Source of the DNA: Cyanophora paradoxa
Taxonomy: Eukaryota > Glaucocystophyceae > Cyanophorales > Cyanophoraceae
Direction: 5' to 3'
Length of the DNA: 64,000 nt
Assembly: GCA_004431415.1 (NCBI GenBank)
Contig: QPMI01000199.1
Coordinates: 62,001 to 126,000, forward strand
Positions 1 through 8,980 of the stretch are shown here, piece by piece; position 1 is the first letter of the stretch; each line of letters begins with the position of its first letter. The notes under the pieces are model-generated. The model was not told the origin of the DNA, made no database searches, and saw only the letters and a list, made by a program, of their open reading frames with translations. The position numbers were made by a program, and so were the translations under genes.

Positions 1-209
1 ACGACTTTGTTTCAAGTGATTCTATCATGAAGAAGTATAGACAAGTGGATGATAAGGCGGAACCGACAAGCATCGGTAAACGGATGCGTGAGATATTTAA
101 TGTTAAGTCTGAGTCGAAACGCGAAAGGGGCGCGGTTATTCGTGGATACTACTGTATTAAAGCCATAATTCACCATAACGAATTTGTGGATGATGATGTA
201 GAAGCGTAA
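1..209 (+). CDS. C-terminal end of D5-type primase-helicase (partial)
   Basis: The frame is open from base 3 and stops at 207-209, so the gene begins left of the window. The roughly 68 visible residues resemble the winged-helix tail that follows the SF3 helicase domain in D5-type primase-helicases: a short helix, then GKRMREIF, a basic stretch, and RGYYCIKA, which matches the usual GYRGI-like ending. The ATG at 27 is internal to this frame and is probably not the start. A repeat-built palindrome begins about 100 bp after the stop, as it does after the helicase of the second element near 36.0 kb, and this supports the call. Too little is visible to judge activity. Confidence 0.5.
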   Translation, partial: DFVSSDSIMKKYRQVDDKAEPTSIGKRMREIFNVKSESKRERGAVIRGYYCIKAIIHHNEFVDDDVEA

Positions 210-311
210 ATATAAATGAATTGAATGATTGCTTTCTTACTATTTTTTATAACCTTACTGTGTATGGTAAGAATTAACAATGTAACAGGTGGATTTTTGG
301 TTTTCAGTCTC

Positions 312-404
312 GTGTAACAGGTGTAACAGGTCTATCCCAAAGTTCTGACCTCTGACCCCCCTCCTAGGGGAAAGTTTGGGATGAACCTGTTACACCTGTT
401 ACAC
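312..404. repeat. Element A palindrome, copy 1
   Basis: Arms of about 33 bp (312-344 and 372-404) are near-perfect inverted copies. They are built from tandem TGTAACAGG units followed by ATCCCAAA, and the loop contains CCTCCTAGGGG. A further single TGTAACAGG lies upstream near 279. TTCTCAGTAAGACCCC follows at 411-426. Near-identical copies in the same orientation lie at 17227 and 17458. It may be an origin, a terminal structure or a transcript end. Confidence 0.85.
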
Positions 405-552
405 ATACCATTCTCAGTAAGACCCCTTTATAAAAGTGAATTCTCAGTGTGAATATCCTTATTAATATAATTTGTAGTGTTTTATTACTATAATCTGTAA
501 AAATTGAACAAGATATTTAAGCATTTATTTGTTTGACTATACGAAGTTATCA

Positions 553-807
553 ATGGCTACCCGTAAATTTGCGTTCGAAATGACCGATGAAGAATTAGAC
601 CAAAACATAAAACAAGAAATTACCATGGAAGCAACAGCGGAATATTTAAAAAGGGTATTCGGTTCTAATCCGTTATTGGAAACAAAGAAACGCCGCACTC
701 ATGTTATTAAAGCGAATAACGTCCAACTTAACCTTATACTTCCTGAGGGCGTTAAAGTGCGCATTCGTGGAGTTACCGTTTATGATCCGAAATGTGTCCA
801 AAAGTGA
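553..807 (+). CDS. Small hypothetical protein of element A
   Basis: An 84-residue ORF. I start it at the ATG at 553, because the longer reading begins at a TTG. The N-terminal half is acidic and probably helical. The middle has a basic KKRR patch and the end is predicted beta-rich (VQLNLILPEGVKVRIRGVTV). I see no homolog in the other elements and do not recognise it. It lies between the first palindrome and a convergent zinc-finger gene. The upstream sequence is AT-rich with TATTTAAG at 512-519, a plausible promoter. Confidence 0.5.
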   Translation: MATRKFAFEMTDEELDQNIKQEITMEATAEYLKRVFGSNPLLETKKRRTHVIKANNVQLNLILPEGVKVRIRGVTVYDPKCVQK

Positions 808-864
808 AATAGAAATGCTCAAAAATCTATTAAACCACAAAATAAAAAAGATTTTATTAGTTTT

Positions 865-1638
865 TTAACCTTGCACAATGTAACGATCGCTGCATATTCT
901 AATTCGAATACTTGCCAATTTAAAATGTTTTTTTAACAATTCAACAACTTGTTCGATTGTATACGCCACTGAACATTTAGTATCACGATCCCATAAACAA
1001 TCTAATTGTTTCGGAATATCTCTACGTTCCCATGCGACTTTGAAATGTAAGCGAATTTCAATACGTGGACATTCCATGTATTCAGCGAGCCATTCAAGGA
1101 ATTGCTTCCTTTCAGCTCTGAATTTATCTATATCGTGTTTTCTCATTTTATCCATGTTTGGAACAAAGTTTTCACACCAAACTACAAACTTTCTCGCATT
1201 TGCCTGATTAATAAGCTGTTGTTGTTCCCATTCTTTCTGTCTCTGTTCCCATTCTTCCTGTCTTTGCTTTCTTTTTTGTTCTTCTTTTTGTCGTTTTTTT
1301 TCTTCTTCTCGCCGTCTGTTTTCTTCTTCTTGCCGTTTCTTCTCTTCTCTTTGCCTTTTCCTCTCTTCTTTTGCTTTTTGTTTTCTACAATGATTACAAA
1401 AATTTTCTTTACGGTTCCAATGCCGTTCCTCACATTCATAGCATAAGTCACCTCTGTGTTCTTCTGTCATGAACCGTTCTATACAATGATTTCCAACCAA
1501 AACGATAATTTTCTTTTCGACATGCAATATATAACATTGCTCTTCTATGTGATGAGAACAGGCACATTTATTATGTTTTGGAGGAAGGTTTTCAATGTCA
1601 AGATTATATTGTGCAAGTTTAGAGCGTAAACGAATCAT
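865..1638 (-). CDS. Cysteine-rich zinc-binding protein with long charged coiled coil
   Basis: A 257-residue protein. The ATG at 1638 is preferred over an upstream TTG. The first third carries a Cys/His-rich module: CACSHH, then a CYIL segment, VGNHCIERF, then CYEC and CNHC pairs that look like a zinc ribbon. I believe similar patterns occur in hypothetical proteins of large DNA viruses, but that is from memory. Residues of roughly 85-150 form an almost pure E/K/R/Q coiled coil. The last 100 residues look globular. The gene diverges from the polymerase gene across about 240 bp. It could be DNA- or RNA-binding, and no enzymatic motif is visible. Confidence 0.6.
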   Translation of the reverse strand: MIRLRSKLAQYNLDIENLPPKHNKCACSHHIEEQCYILHVEKKIIVLVGNHCIERFMTEEHRGDLCYECEERHWNRKENFCNHCRKQKAKEERKRQREEKKRQEEENRRREEEKKRQKEEQKRKQRQEEWEQRQKEWEQQQLINQANARKFVVWCENFVPNMDKMRKHDIDKFRAERKQFLEWLAEYMECPRIEIRLHFKVAWERRDIPKQLDCLWDRDTKCSVAYTIEQVVELLKKHFKLASIRIRICSDRYIVQG

Positions 1639-1879
1639 ATTATACTCACTTCCCAACTCAACCTAATCTAGGAAGTTATCAGAACCACATAGGTTACGTA
1701 AAGTCTCTTTTAACTGTTCGAGATAGCTATTTTTCTTTTCTGTTGTCATTTCTGTTTCTCTGTATGTGTTACACATAAAATGTTTTCTCATCTGTCAATT
1801 TTTGAGTTGTCTTTAAATACGTTTCTACATTTTTAAACGCGTTTCATTTCCGAAAAAATAATGTTCCTATAAAGCAAAG
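1639..1879. promoter_or_regulatory. Divergent promoter region upstream of element A polymerase
   Basis: A 241-bp AT-rich gap between two divergent start codons. CCTATAAAGCAAAG directly precedes the polymerase ATG at 1880. The same TATAAA-like or ATAAAG-like block just before an ATG recurs at other genes in these elements, for example the patatin at 13898. Assignment as promoter is inferred from position and composition. Confidence 0.4.
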
Positions 1880-4800
1880 ATGCCCCGCCAAACTAATAGA
1901 CTTATCAAAGAAAAGAAAAATGAGATTATCGGACTGTTAGGAACCCTTTTAACTACCGGTGAAATCACAGAAGCGGAATATGATAGAGAAGCCGCCATTT
2001 TAGATCGGAAGCCGCGACTACAACAACTTACCGATATTGCTAATGACCTCTACGATCGCATGCAAAGAATGGAAGACTTTATGGACGAAGGACAACGCTT
2101 AGGAGCAATTGAACCCGAAGTAGAAGATGGAGAGGCAATGAATCAGGCTTACTCATGGCATTCTTACCGCGCAAGAAATCAAATAGTTGTGGATACTATC
2201 GATTATTTGGAACGCATCGCTACTAACCTTCCACAGTGAATTAGAACGAAGTTAGAACAATTAAGAGCCGTTAAAGTCCGCCTTACATTCGTTTGTCGGT
2301 TTGTAAAAGTAAGTAATGAACGCATTTTTATTACTAAATATATTTACAGTGACTACTTTGTTATCACACGATCCCGTAATATAAATACGGAATTGCGTAA
2401 AGCTCTACAAGAAATGCAAGAGCAAATGAAACAAGTAGATAGTTACCGTTTGGATCGCTTAGAGATCCTTAGGGTTGTTATCATGTCTTACGCACCAGTG
2501 GGTGGTTGCTATTTTGCTACTCCCGAATGGATCGCAAGAAAGAAAGCAACCGTTAACGTTAAGAATATCGACGGACAAGATTGTTTTAAATATGCTATTT
2601 TGGCTCGTCTACACCGAAAGGACATTAACCGCCATAAAAGCTATGATCCCATTCAATATCGCCGATGGCTTAATGAACTGAACTTTAATAATATCGAATT
2701 TCCGGTAGCATGTGATGCTGATGTTATCGATCGATTCGAAGAACAGAACCCTGACTTATCGGTTAATATCTACGGTGCTGATAACGAAAAGGAGTCGTTT
2801 TAACCGTTACATATGTCGAGCAATCCACGTAGAAAGAATAAGATTAACCTTTTACTCATTGAAAATACGGAGGAGAATAGAGGACATTATGTAGCTATTG
2901 TGTCTCTAAGTCGCCTCCTTAAAACCACGTTCGATAAAGCATGTGATGGACGCATTTATTACTGTGAAACCTGTCTATCACGTTTCCGATCTCAGGCGAA
3001 ATTAGACCTACACATAGAAGCTAATCGGTGCATCGATTGGAGGGAAAGTAAAGGAAAATGTCCGAAACCTGATACTTACATGGAATTTGGATTAAAACAC
3101 CTAAGAAAGACTGTATGGCTTCCTGTGATCTGTTACGTTAAAATCGAAGATCATTCGGTATCTGTGAGTGCAAACAAAACCAAACGTGAAATTAAAGCTG
3201 TGTCATTGAGAGTGGTAATAGGAGAAGAAGTGGTAGCTTTTCATTTTGAGGGAGCCGATCCTTTGGGTTCGCTGTTCGCAAAACTCATAGAAATAAGACC
3301 TCATGTAGTGCAAACCCTATTTAGAAATATTCCCATGCATCCCCTTACGGAAGATCAGAAGGCGGAATATAGAACCACAAAACATTGTTATATTTGCTTG
3401 CAACGATTCACAGCTGAAAACGTTTCGGTTCGCGATCACTGTCACCAAACGGGCGATTATATCGGGAAAGCATGCCGAAACTGTAACCTCCATAGGCGAA
3501 TTTCTAAACAAACAAAAGTAGCTATCGTGGTGGATCAAATGGACGAATGCGGACATGGGATATTCCGAAAGATTGCCCAACAAGACGACACACAACGTGT
3601 GGAAATTCTAAGTAAAAATTTCGATCAGTATCTATCGCTACAATGGGGCATGTGGAAATTCATCGATGCATCGCATTTTATGGATTTCCAAAGTGCAAAT
3701 GTCGATGATCTTATGTTTAAATTCGAAGAATTCCGTAAATTGGCGTTCTCTCAATATGGATTAGATCCATGTCATTACGTTAGCGCTCCCGGTCTATCAT
3801 GGGACGCTATGTTAAAACATACAAAGGCAAAGATTGCACTTATCGATGATGTAGACAAATACGAATTTATTGAAAGAGCTATTCGGGGTGGATTTGCTAC
3901 TATGCCCACACGATATGCAAAGGTAGAGAATCCCGACGATCATATAGTTTTATTGGACGCAAATAATTTATATGGTTTTGCACTCAGCCAACCTTTACCT
4001 ATTGGTGACTATCGATGGGAAGAAACCACAGAGGCACTTAAAGAAGTAGAAGGACGAAACGCATTTATTGAGGTCGATTTAGAATATCCTATTTCCCTCG
4101 AAGATCATTATGATTTTCCACTTATTGTGAATAAAGAAGTTATCACGACAGATATGTTAGGTGAATACCAACAAAACCTATTATATATGACAGGTGAAAA
4201 GTTAACCAAAGATCCACGACTTACAGCAACATTTACACCAAAGACTAACTATGTCATATCACAACCTCTACTTATCTATCTCGTTAAAAAGGGTGTAGTC
4301 ATAAAAGCGATTCATAAGGTGATCTCATTCGCTACGTCCCCTTTCATGAAATCTTACATAGCTCTAAATACAAGACTAAGACACGAGTCAGGGAATAGAT
4401 TCGAAAGCGACTTTTTTAAACTCATGAATAATGCGATATATGGAAAATGCTTAGAATCTTGTAGGGGTCGCTCTTCTGTAAAGATCGCCAATAGTGAGAA
4501 ACTATGTAAGAAATATGCCGCAAGTCCACTTATCAAAGCAACCAATGTATTAAACGAAAACGCCGTAGCGTTTGAAATGTATTCGAAACATGTAAACTTA
4601 GATAAACCCGTAGCTATTGGTGCTTTCGTTTTGGATTTCGCGAAGTTACATAATTATCAATTCTTTTATGATGTGGTAAAAAAGAAATGGGAAACGGCTA
4701 AGCTACTATTCCACGATACCGATTCGTTCTGTCTATTTCTGAAAACCGATAATCTAAATGCGGACATGAAAGCCATCGGTGAACACCTCGATAGGAGTAA

Positions 4801-5161
4801 TTATAATCGCGATCATCCATTATATAGTTTGTCGAATCGATTGACTCCGGGGAAGTATAAAAACGAATTCCCAAATGCAAAGATCTTAGAATATGTGGGT
4901 TTGAGATCGAAACTTTACGCTTTCAGAACTGAAACCTATGAAAAAATAAAAATGTCCGGGACAGCATCGAAAGAAGTCCATTTTGACGATTTTAAGAAAT
5001 GTCTATTCGAAGGCATCACCAAAACAGTAACAGTAAGAAACAAGCGACGACAAGACCACAGCCTATATGATTTGGAGAGCAGAAGGGTGGCGCTAAACCA
5101 AATCGATAGCAAAAGGAAGATATCAAACGACGGCATTCACAGTGTCCCATTTGGTGTCTGA
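1880..5161 (+). pseudogene. polB: Protein-primed family B DNA polymerase, interrupted by two stop codons
   Basis: One continuous frame of about 1,093 codons closely parallels the intact polymerase of element B. It is broken by TGA at 2237-2239 (codon 120) and TAA at 2801-2803 (codon 308). Element B has arginine at the first position, consistent with CGA to TGA, and tyrosine at the second. Features in order: an N-terminal helical domain, a Polinton-type cysteine segment (NIDGQDCF), a C2H2-like finger (YYCETC), an HNH-like motif (DHCHQTGDYIGKACRNC), and palm motifs DANNLYG (about residue 692), LMNNAIYGK (about 847) and HDTDS (about 944). No usual HNLxGYD-type exonuclease motif is visible. The core after codon 311 is intact and could be made from the ATG at 2813. 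Confidence 0.9.
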
Positions 5162-5330
5162 TACACTGTATCTATACTTCTCTTTTTTTTTTCGGTCTCC
5201 TAAAAGTAATATACCTCGGAGGAGTAATATTTTTGAAATGGATCCTTTGGGTCAATTTCATAGAAATTAGGTATGGGGTTCTTTTTCCATACTGGGTCGT
5301 CCATTATAAATATATCAGAGATTCAGTAGG

Positions 5331-5480
5331 ATGCGCACCATCTTAGCGAAAGTATTCCCGTATGAGCTTGTCGATATCATAATGATCCATTACCATAAGA
5401 CGTGTCCTAATTGCTTTGATACTCGTATAATCACCAAAGGTAAATGTGGAAAGCTTCTTATTTGTTTGTCTAAAATTTAA
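5331..5480 (+). CDS. Small cysteine-containing protein (49 aa)
   Basis: A short ORF from the ATG at 5331 to the TAA at 5480, overlapping the 3' end of the convergent gene at 5477 by a few bases. It begins with a hydrophobic, F-box-like stretch (VFPYELVDIIMIHY) and continues with a CPNC and a CGKLLIC cysteine arrangement that could bind one zinc. ATTATAAATATAT lies about 20 bp upstream and looks like a TATA box. No homolog was seen in the other elements. It may be a real small gene or a remnant. Confidence 0.4.
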   Translation: MRTILAKVFPYELVDIIMIHYHKTCPNCFDTRIITKGKCGKLLICLSKI

Positions 5481-5749
5481 TCAAAATACAACATAATGGG
5501 TTTCTCTTCTATGACTATTCCCCATGTTGTCCTTTTTCTGTATGCGTGAGAGTGTTTTTTAGAACACTGTCGGCAACCTGACCCCTTAATATGATTAAAT
5601 CCGTAGGTTTGGAACGTTTTATTACATTGTAGGCATCTAACAGATACCTTTTCTTGTGCTTTCTTATAAACAGTGTCGGTATAATCAAATTTATCCTTAC
5701 CATGGACTGACATAGCGGTATCTATAAACTTTCTTGTTTTTTCATCCAT
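5477..5749 (-). CDS. DUF723-like zinc-ribbon protein (homing-nuclease-associated domain)
   Basis: A 90-residue protein beginning with an ATG at 5749, just downstream of a TATATA box when read leftward. The layout FIDTAMSVHGKDKFDY, then VYKKAQEKVSVRC, then CNKTFQ, HIKGSGCRQC is the pattern I know from the DUF723 family, small modules found with nuclease domains or alone in phages and large DNA viruses. Two cysteine pairs would form one zinc ribbon. No catalytic nuclease domain follows, so this is either a stand-alone module or a relic of a homing gene. Its role here is unknown. Confidence 0.65.
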   Translation of the reverse strand: MDEKTRKFIDTAMSVHGKDKFDYTDTVYKKAQEKVSVRCLQCNKTFQTYGFNHIKGSGCRQCSKKHSHAYRKRTTWGIVIEEKPIMLYFD

Positions 5750-5769
5750 TCCCTATATATACCTTAGAT

Positions 5770-6615
5770 TTATGGTAGCGGATCGCTACCGCCGACGGGA
5801 TTGTATAGATTGGTATTTAGATATTGCCCGAATCGGTTAGCTGTCGCGATTGCATCGTTTCTTTCGGCATACATAATAACTCTGTAATTTCCGAGTTGTG
5901 TAGCTCTTATTATAAATTGGTTATCCTGTGTATCTAAAAGAGGTATTGAGTGGAACGCCTGACCGAAATTATCTATGGGGATAATATGTATCGTTAGGCG
6001 CGGTCTTGCTCCATCGGTTCTTCTACATAATGCGTAAATGTCCTCAGGTATCGTGTCTCTATATCTATAATGATTTCCTAACGGTTCTAAAACATCGGCT
6101 ACCGCTGTTTGTAAACTAATAATGATTGTATAAATCTTTATTAGGTAAGGCTCATTCATACCTGGGCAATACGTCCTAATTCGTGTGTTCTCATCATCGG
6201 GATTTGGTTGATCATTAACCAAAAGAGGCGCTCCAATGATACCACCCACTCGGAGACCATCACCAATGTAAGCGCCTCCCGATCTACATTTAATTGCTCC
6301 ATTTCTCGATTCATAAGCAAAGTTAGTAACCTTGTTATCATCGTTATAACTATCGGGATCTCCATAAAAAGCGTTAAAGTTTGCATTTGTAACAAGAAGT
6401 TTCGTAGTTTTCACAATTCCGTTATTTTTGTCACATCTTAACTCTTTCAGTCGCAATTTATGCGTATCACCAAAAGTATTAAGAGTAGGTGCAAGTTCCG
6501 TAGATTCGAGACCATCTACATTATCGATAACGGCATGTTGTAATACGTGATTTGCAGGCGCGGCTAATGAAAGTTGCGCTGTTAAGATACGCTCAGGTGG
6601 AGCGGGTGCCGCCAT
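5770..6615 (-). CDS. Fibre/receptor-binding-like structural protein, paralog 1
   Basis: A 281-residue protein with an ATG at 6615. Its N-terminal 130 residues carry the block shared by all short fibre paralogs in the window: HAVID...ESTE, a LRLKELRCDKN motif, VKTTKLLVTNANF, and SGGAYIGDGLRVGG. The C-terminal 130 residues differ from the other paralogs and end in a probable beta-rich head. It is the leftmost of a leftward fibre block. A conserved stem with a variable head is the usual design of phage receptor-binding proteins, so I infer attachment to a cell surface. Confidence 0.6.
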   Translation of the reverse strand: MAAPAPPERILTAQLSLAAPANHVLQHAVIDNVDGLESTELAPTLNTFGDTHKLRLKELRCDKNNGIVKTTKLLVTNANFNAFYGDPDSYNDDNKVTNFAYESRNGAIKCRSGGAYIGDGLRVGGIIGAPLLVNDQPNPDDENTRIRTYCPGMNEPYLIKIYTIIISLQTAVADVLEPLGNHYRYRDTIPEDIYALCRRTDGARPRLTIHIIPIDNFGQAFHSIPLLDTQDNQFIIRATQLGNYRVIMYAERNDAIATANRFGQYLNTNLYNPVGGSDPLP

Positions 6616-6634
6616 TTAATATATTAAAACATAA

Positions 6635-7477
6635 TTATGGTGTGGGATCACCTGGGAACGGATCATCGTAGAAGTTATTTAGGTTGTTATCGGGATTGAG
6701 ACCACGTGTAGCCACCACAGCCGCTGGATCTGTTCGCATTCCGAAAATGAGAATATCATAACCTCCTACTTCTGTTGTCCAAACATTAAACGTAGCGGGG
6801 TTCTGGTTGTCGAATTCCACCCAACCTCTACCGCGTCCGATTCCCTGAACAAAGAAAGTATAAGCTGGTCCGATAATACCATTTTGTGAGCGACATATGG
6901 AAGCAATAGATTTAGGAATAGCAATATTTGGTAATAACCAATTTCCCCTAATTCCATCGGGTTGTGTTGCATTTACGTTATCTACCCCAACTCTGACCAT
7001 TCCAAACACATACGGATAATCACCACATGGAGTATACATACGTATACGTTGCGGATTGTCCGCATGCTCAGGTAGAGTATCGGGAATATCGGTTACAGAA
7101 GCGGAGGATGCAAGCATACCCGACACACGACAACCGCCACCAATAACAGCGCCTCCTGATCGGACAACAGCGGCGGCACGTTCTCCGTCAAAATCTAACG
7201 TTCTAATATCCACACCCCATGCGTCAGGTTGCCCGATACCCGCGTGAAAATTCGCATTTGTTACAAGGAGCTGAGTAGTTTTAACCACTCCCGAATTCTT
7301 ATCGGCTCGGAGTTCTTTTACTCGTATCATACTGTTTTTATCGAATGCATTCGCGGAATTAGCCCGTTCCGTAGATTCCACACCACGGATTTCGTCGGCT
7401 ACCTCATGTTGTCGAAAGTGGACGGCGGGCGATCCCAAAGCCTAAACTGGTAATTGCACACGATTGTATTCGCCCAT
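6635..7477 (-). pseudogene. Fibre/receptor-binding-like protein, paralog 2, with early stop
   Basis: The frame from the ATG at 7477 meets a TAG at 7442-7444 (codon 12) and then stays open to 6635. No other ATG precedes the conserved block (RGVESTE, IRVKELRADKN, VKTTQLLVTNANF, SGGAVIGGG), so this is most simply a nonsense mutation in an otherwise intact gene of about 280 codons. The C-terminal head resembles neither paralog 1 nor the C1q-like paralogs. Using only the ATG at 7333 would lose most of the stem. Confidence 0.6.
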
Positions 7478-7527
7478 TGCTTCTTTTACTAAGAAGGAAA
7501 GAAAAATAAACGACTTTCAAGAAGGAC

Positions 7528-7563
7528 ATGCAAGATACATGCCTTTCTTATGCATGATCTATG
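7528..7563. terminator. Conserved hairpin downstream of the 87-aa gene
   Basis: The 36-bp sequence is identical to 47271-47306, which lies downstream of the homologous gene in element C. On the minus strand AGATCATGC pairs with GCATGTATCT (one bulged base) around a 9-nt loop. Its place beyond the stop codon suggests an RNA 3'-end or polyadenylation hairpin. Mimivirus transcripts are known to end at hairpins. Confidence 0.55.
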
Positions 7564-7637
7564 AAAAATAACAATTAACCCAGTCGTCAGACAAGCTGCC
7601 TTGGCTGCGCCTCTCTCATTCTTCGAATTCGAATTCT

Positions 7638-7901
7638 TTACATAGGAGCACTCACAGGAATTTCGCTTGCCTTTCGAACAGTCCCCCTTGCAAACGCTTG
7701 CTCTACAATCGCTTCCTTTGTGAGTGGAATCGGAATTCCAGCGGCAATACACGATTTAACTTCTTTGTCCACAATCTCATCAATCGCGATTCTCGCCCGA
7801 TTATGAGCCGCATTATCGATCCAATCCTGAACAGAGTAGGCACAGTATTCCATTCCCAGTTTTTCAGTATCAGTTAGAACCACTTGATAGATGTTCGACA
7901 T
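7638..7901 (-). CDS. Conserved 87-aa fibre-cluster protein
   Basis: The ATG at 7901 begins MSNIYQVVLTDTEKLGMEY and the middle contains VQDWIDNAAHNRARIAIDEIV. A clear ortholog of the same length lies at 47329-47592 in element C, at the same place in the fibre block, so the gene is under selection. Similar small proteins occur, as far as I remember, beside tail-fibre genes of marine phages. The protein is probably mostly helical, with no signal peptide. It may be a fibre chaperone or small structural protein. The function is unknown. Confidence 0.7.
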   Translation of the reverse strand: MSNIYQVVLTDTEKLGMEYCAYSVQDWIDNAAHNRARIAIDEIVDKEVKSCIAAGIPIPLTKEAIVEQAFARGTVRKASEIPVSAPM

Positions 7902-7909
7902 TCTTTTAC

Positions 7910-8925
7910 TTACGAAGCAGAAATTAATTCACCCGACCATTGACAATTTGCTGTTCCAACAGCTCCCATAATTGTTCCTGCAACATATAACCTTCCTGTG
8001 TCACCAGCATACATTGCTACAATGACATTCAAGCATATAGTTCTATGATAGTTCGTTCCTAACGCTGATGTATAACCATCGAGATTTTTACCATTAGGAG
8101 GCCCATCATTGACTCTAAATGCTACATATGTATCAACATTATTTAGACTTGTTATGCCAGTGAACACGAATCTGTAATGACCTGACACAGGAGCTGTGAA
8201 GTAACCTGTGGAAACATTTACGTGATTTCCATGGTTTAGAAATGTATGCCCATAGGCTCCAATATAAGCCGCACCAGTTACAGTTCCAGAAACACCAACA
8301 CAAAACCGGGGATGATTAGGAAGTGCAAGATAGGAATTAGTCCCATTAATAGTGAGACCTTTCCAGCTATAAGTTCCTGCAACTGCCCCACCTGTTGCAT
8401 TAGTGTGTGATGCTGTGAAAGTAGAAGCGATATTCTCATTATTTCGCTTGATCACCAACTCTGTATTTGCCCCAGAATCAATAGTCGTCGTTTTAACTGT
8501 CCCAAATGATCCAGCTGTAAGGCTTCCAGTAACTGTTGCATTCCCGCTCACTGTTGCATTCCCATTCACTCCAAGTCCAGTCCCAATCCATGCCCCGCCA
8601 CTGTAAACTTGAAAAGCCGCCGAATTCCTGTCAGCCGGATTAAAAGCCGTTTTGGAATCCTGTTGACCTTCATATAGATTTTCTTTGGTGACCAGCCCCG
8701 AAGATATTGCGGGTCGATTCGATACGATCAGTTCAGTAGCTTTAACGATTCCACCAGCCTTGTCAGCTCTGAGTTCTTTGACTCTGAGAATGGAGGTCTC
8801 ATTGAAAGAATCGGTTTTCGCTGTCTCAGTCGAAGGAATGACTCACTTAGATCATATATAGTGTGTTGCACGTTGTGGACAGCACTGGCTGATAAGGAAA
8901 ACACAGGGGTAAACACAGTCGACAT
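7910..8925 (-). pseudogene. Fibre protein with C1q-like head, frameshifted
   Basis: The ATG at 8925 opens the frame, which leaves register near 8840-8850. The conserved stem (TSILRVKELRADKAGG, GIVKATELIVSN, YSGGAWIGTG) and the rest continue in another frame to 7910. The C-terminal 150 residues resemble a C1q/TNF-like jelly roll: GYFTAPVSGHYRFVF, a VNDG turn and a closing WSGELI. The two element C paralogs have the same head type. One single-base indel, real or an assembly error, separates the parts. Confidence 0.6.
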
Positions 8926-8980
8926 CTTTTGATTGTTCTTTATTATTACGTGAGAATATTATTATTATTACGTGAGAATA

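Noticed and set aside
1102-1446. Plus-strand ORF very rich in Phe, Leu and Ser
   Set aside because: It is the antisense reading of the charged coiled coil of the gene at 865-1638.
1880-7477. Alternative genetic code reading the in-frame stops of element A as sense codons
   Set aside because: TGA, TAA and TAG each occur once or a few times, at positions with different residues in relatives, while the integrase, patatin and decarboxylase of the same element use normal stops and contain none inside. Mutation explains them better.
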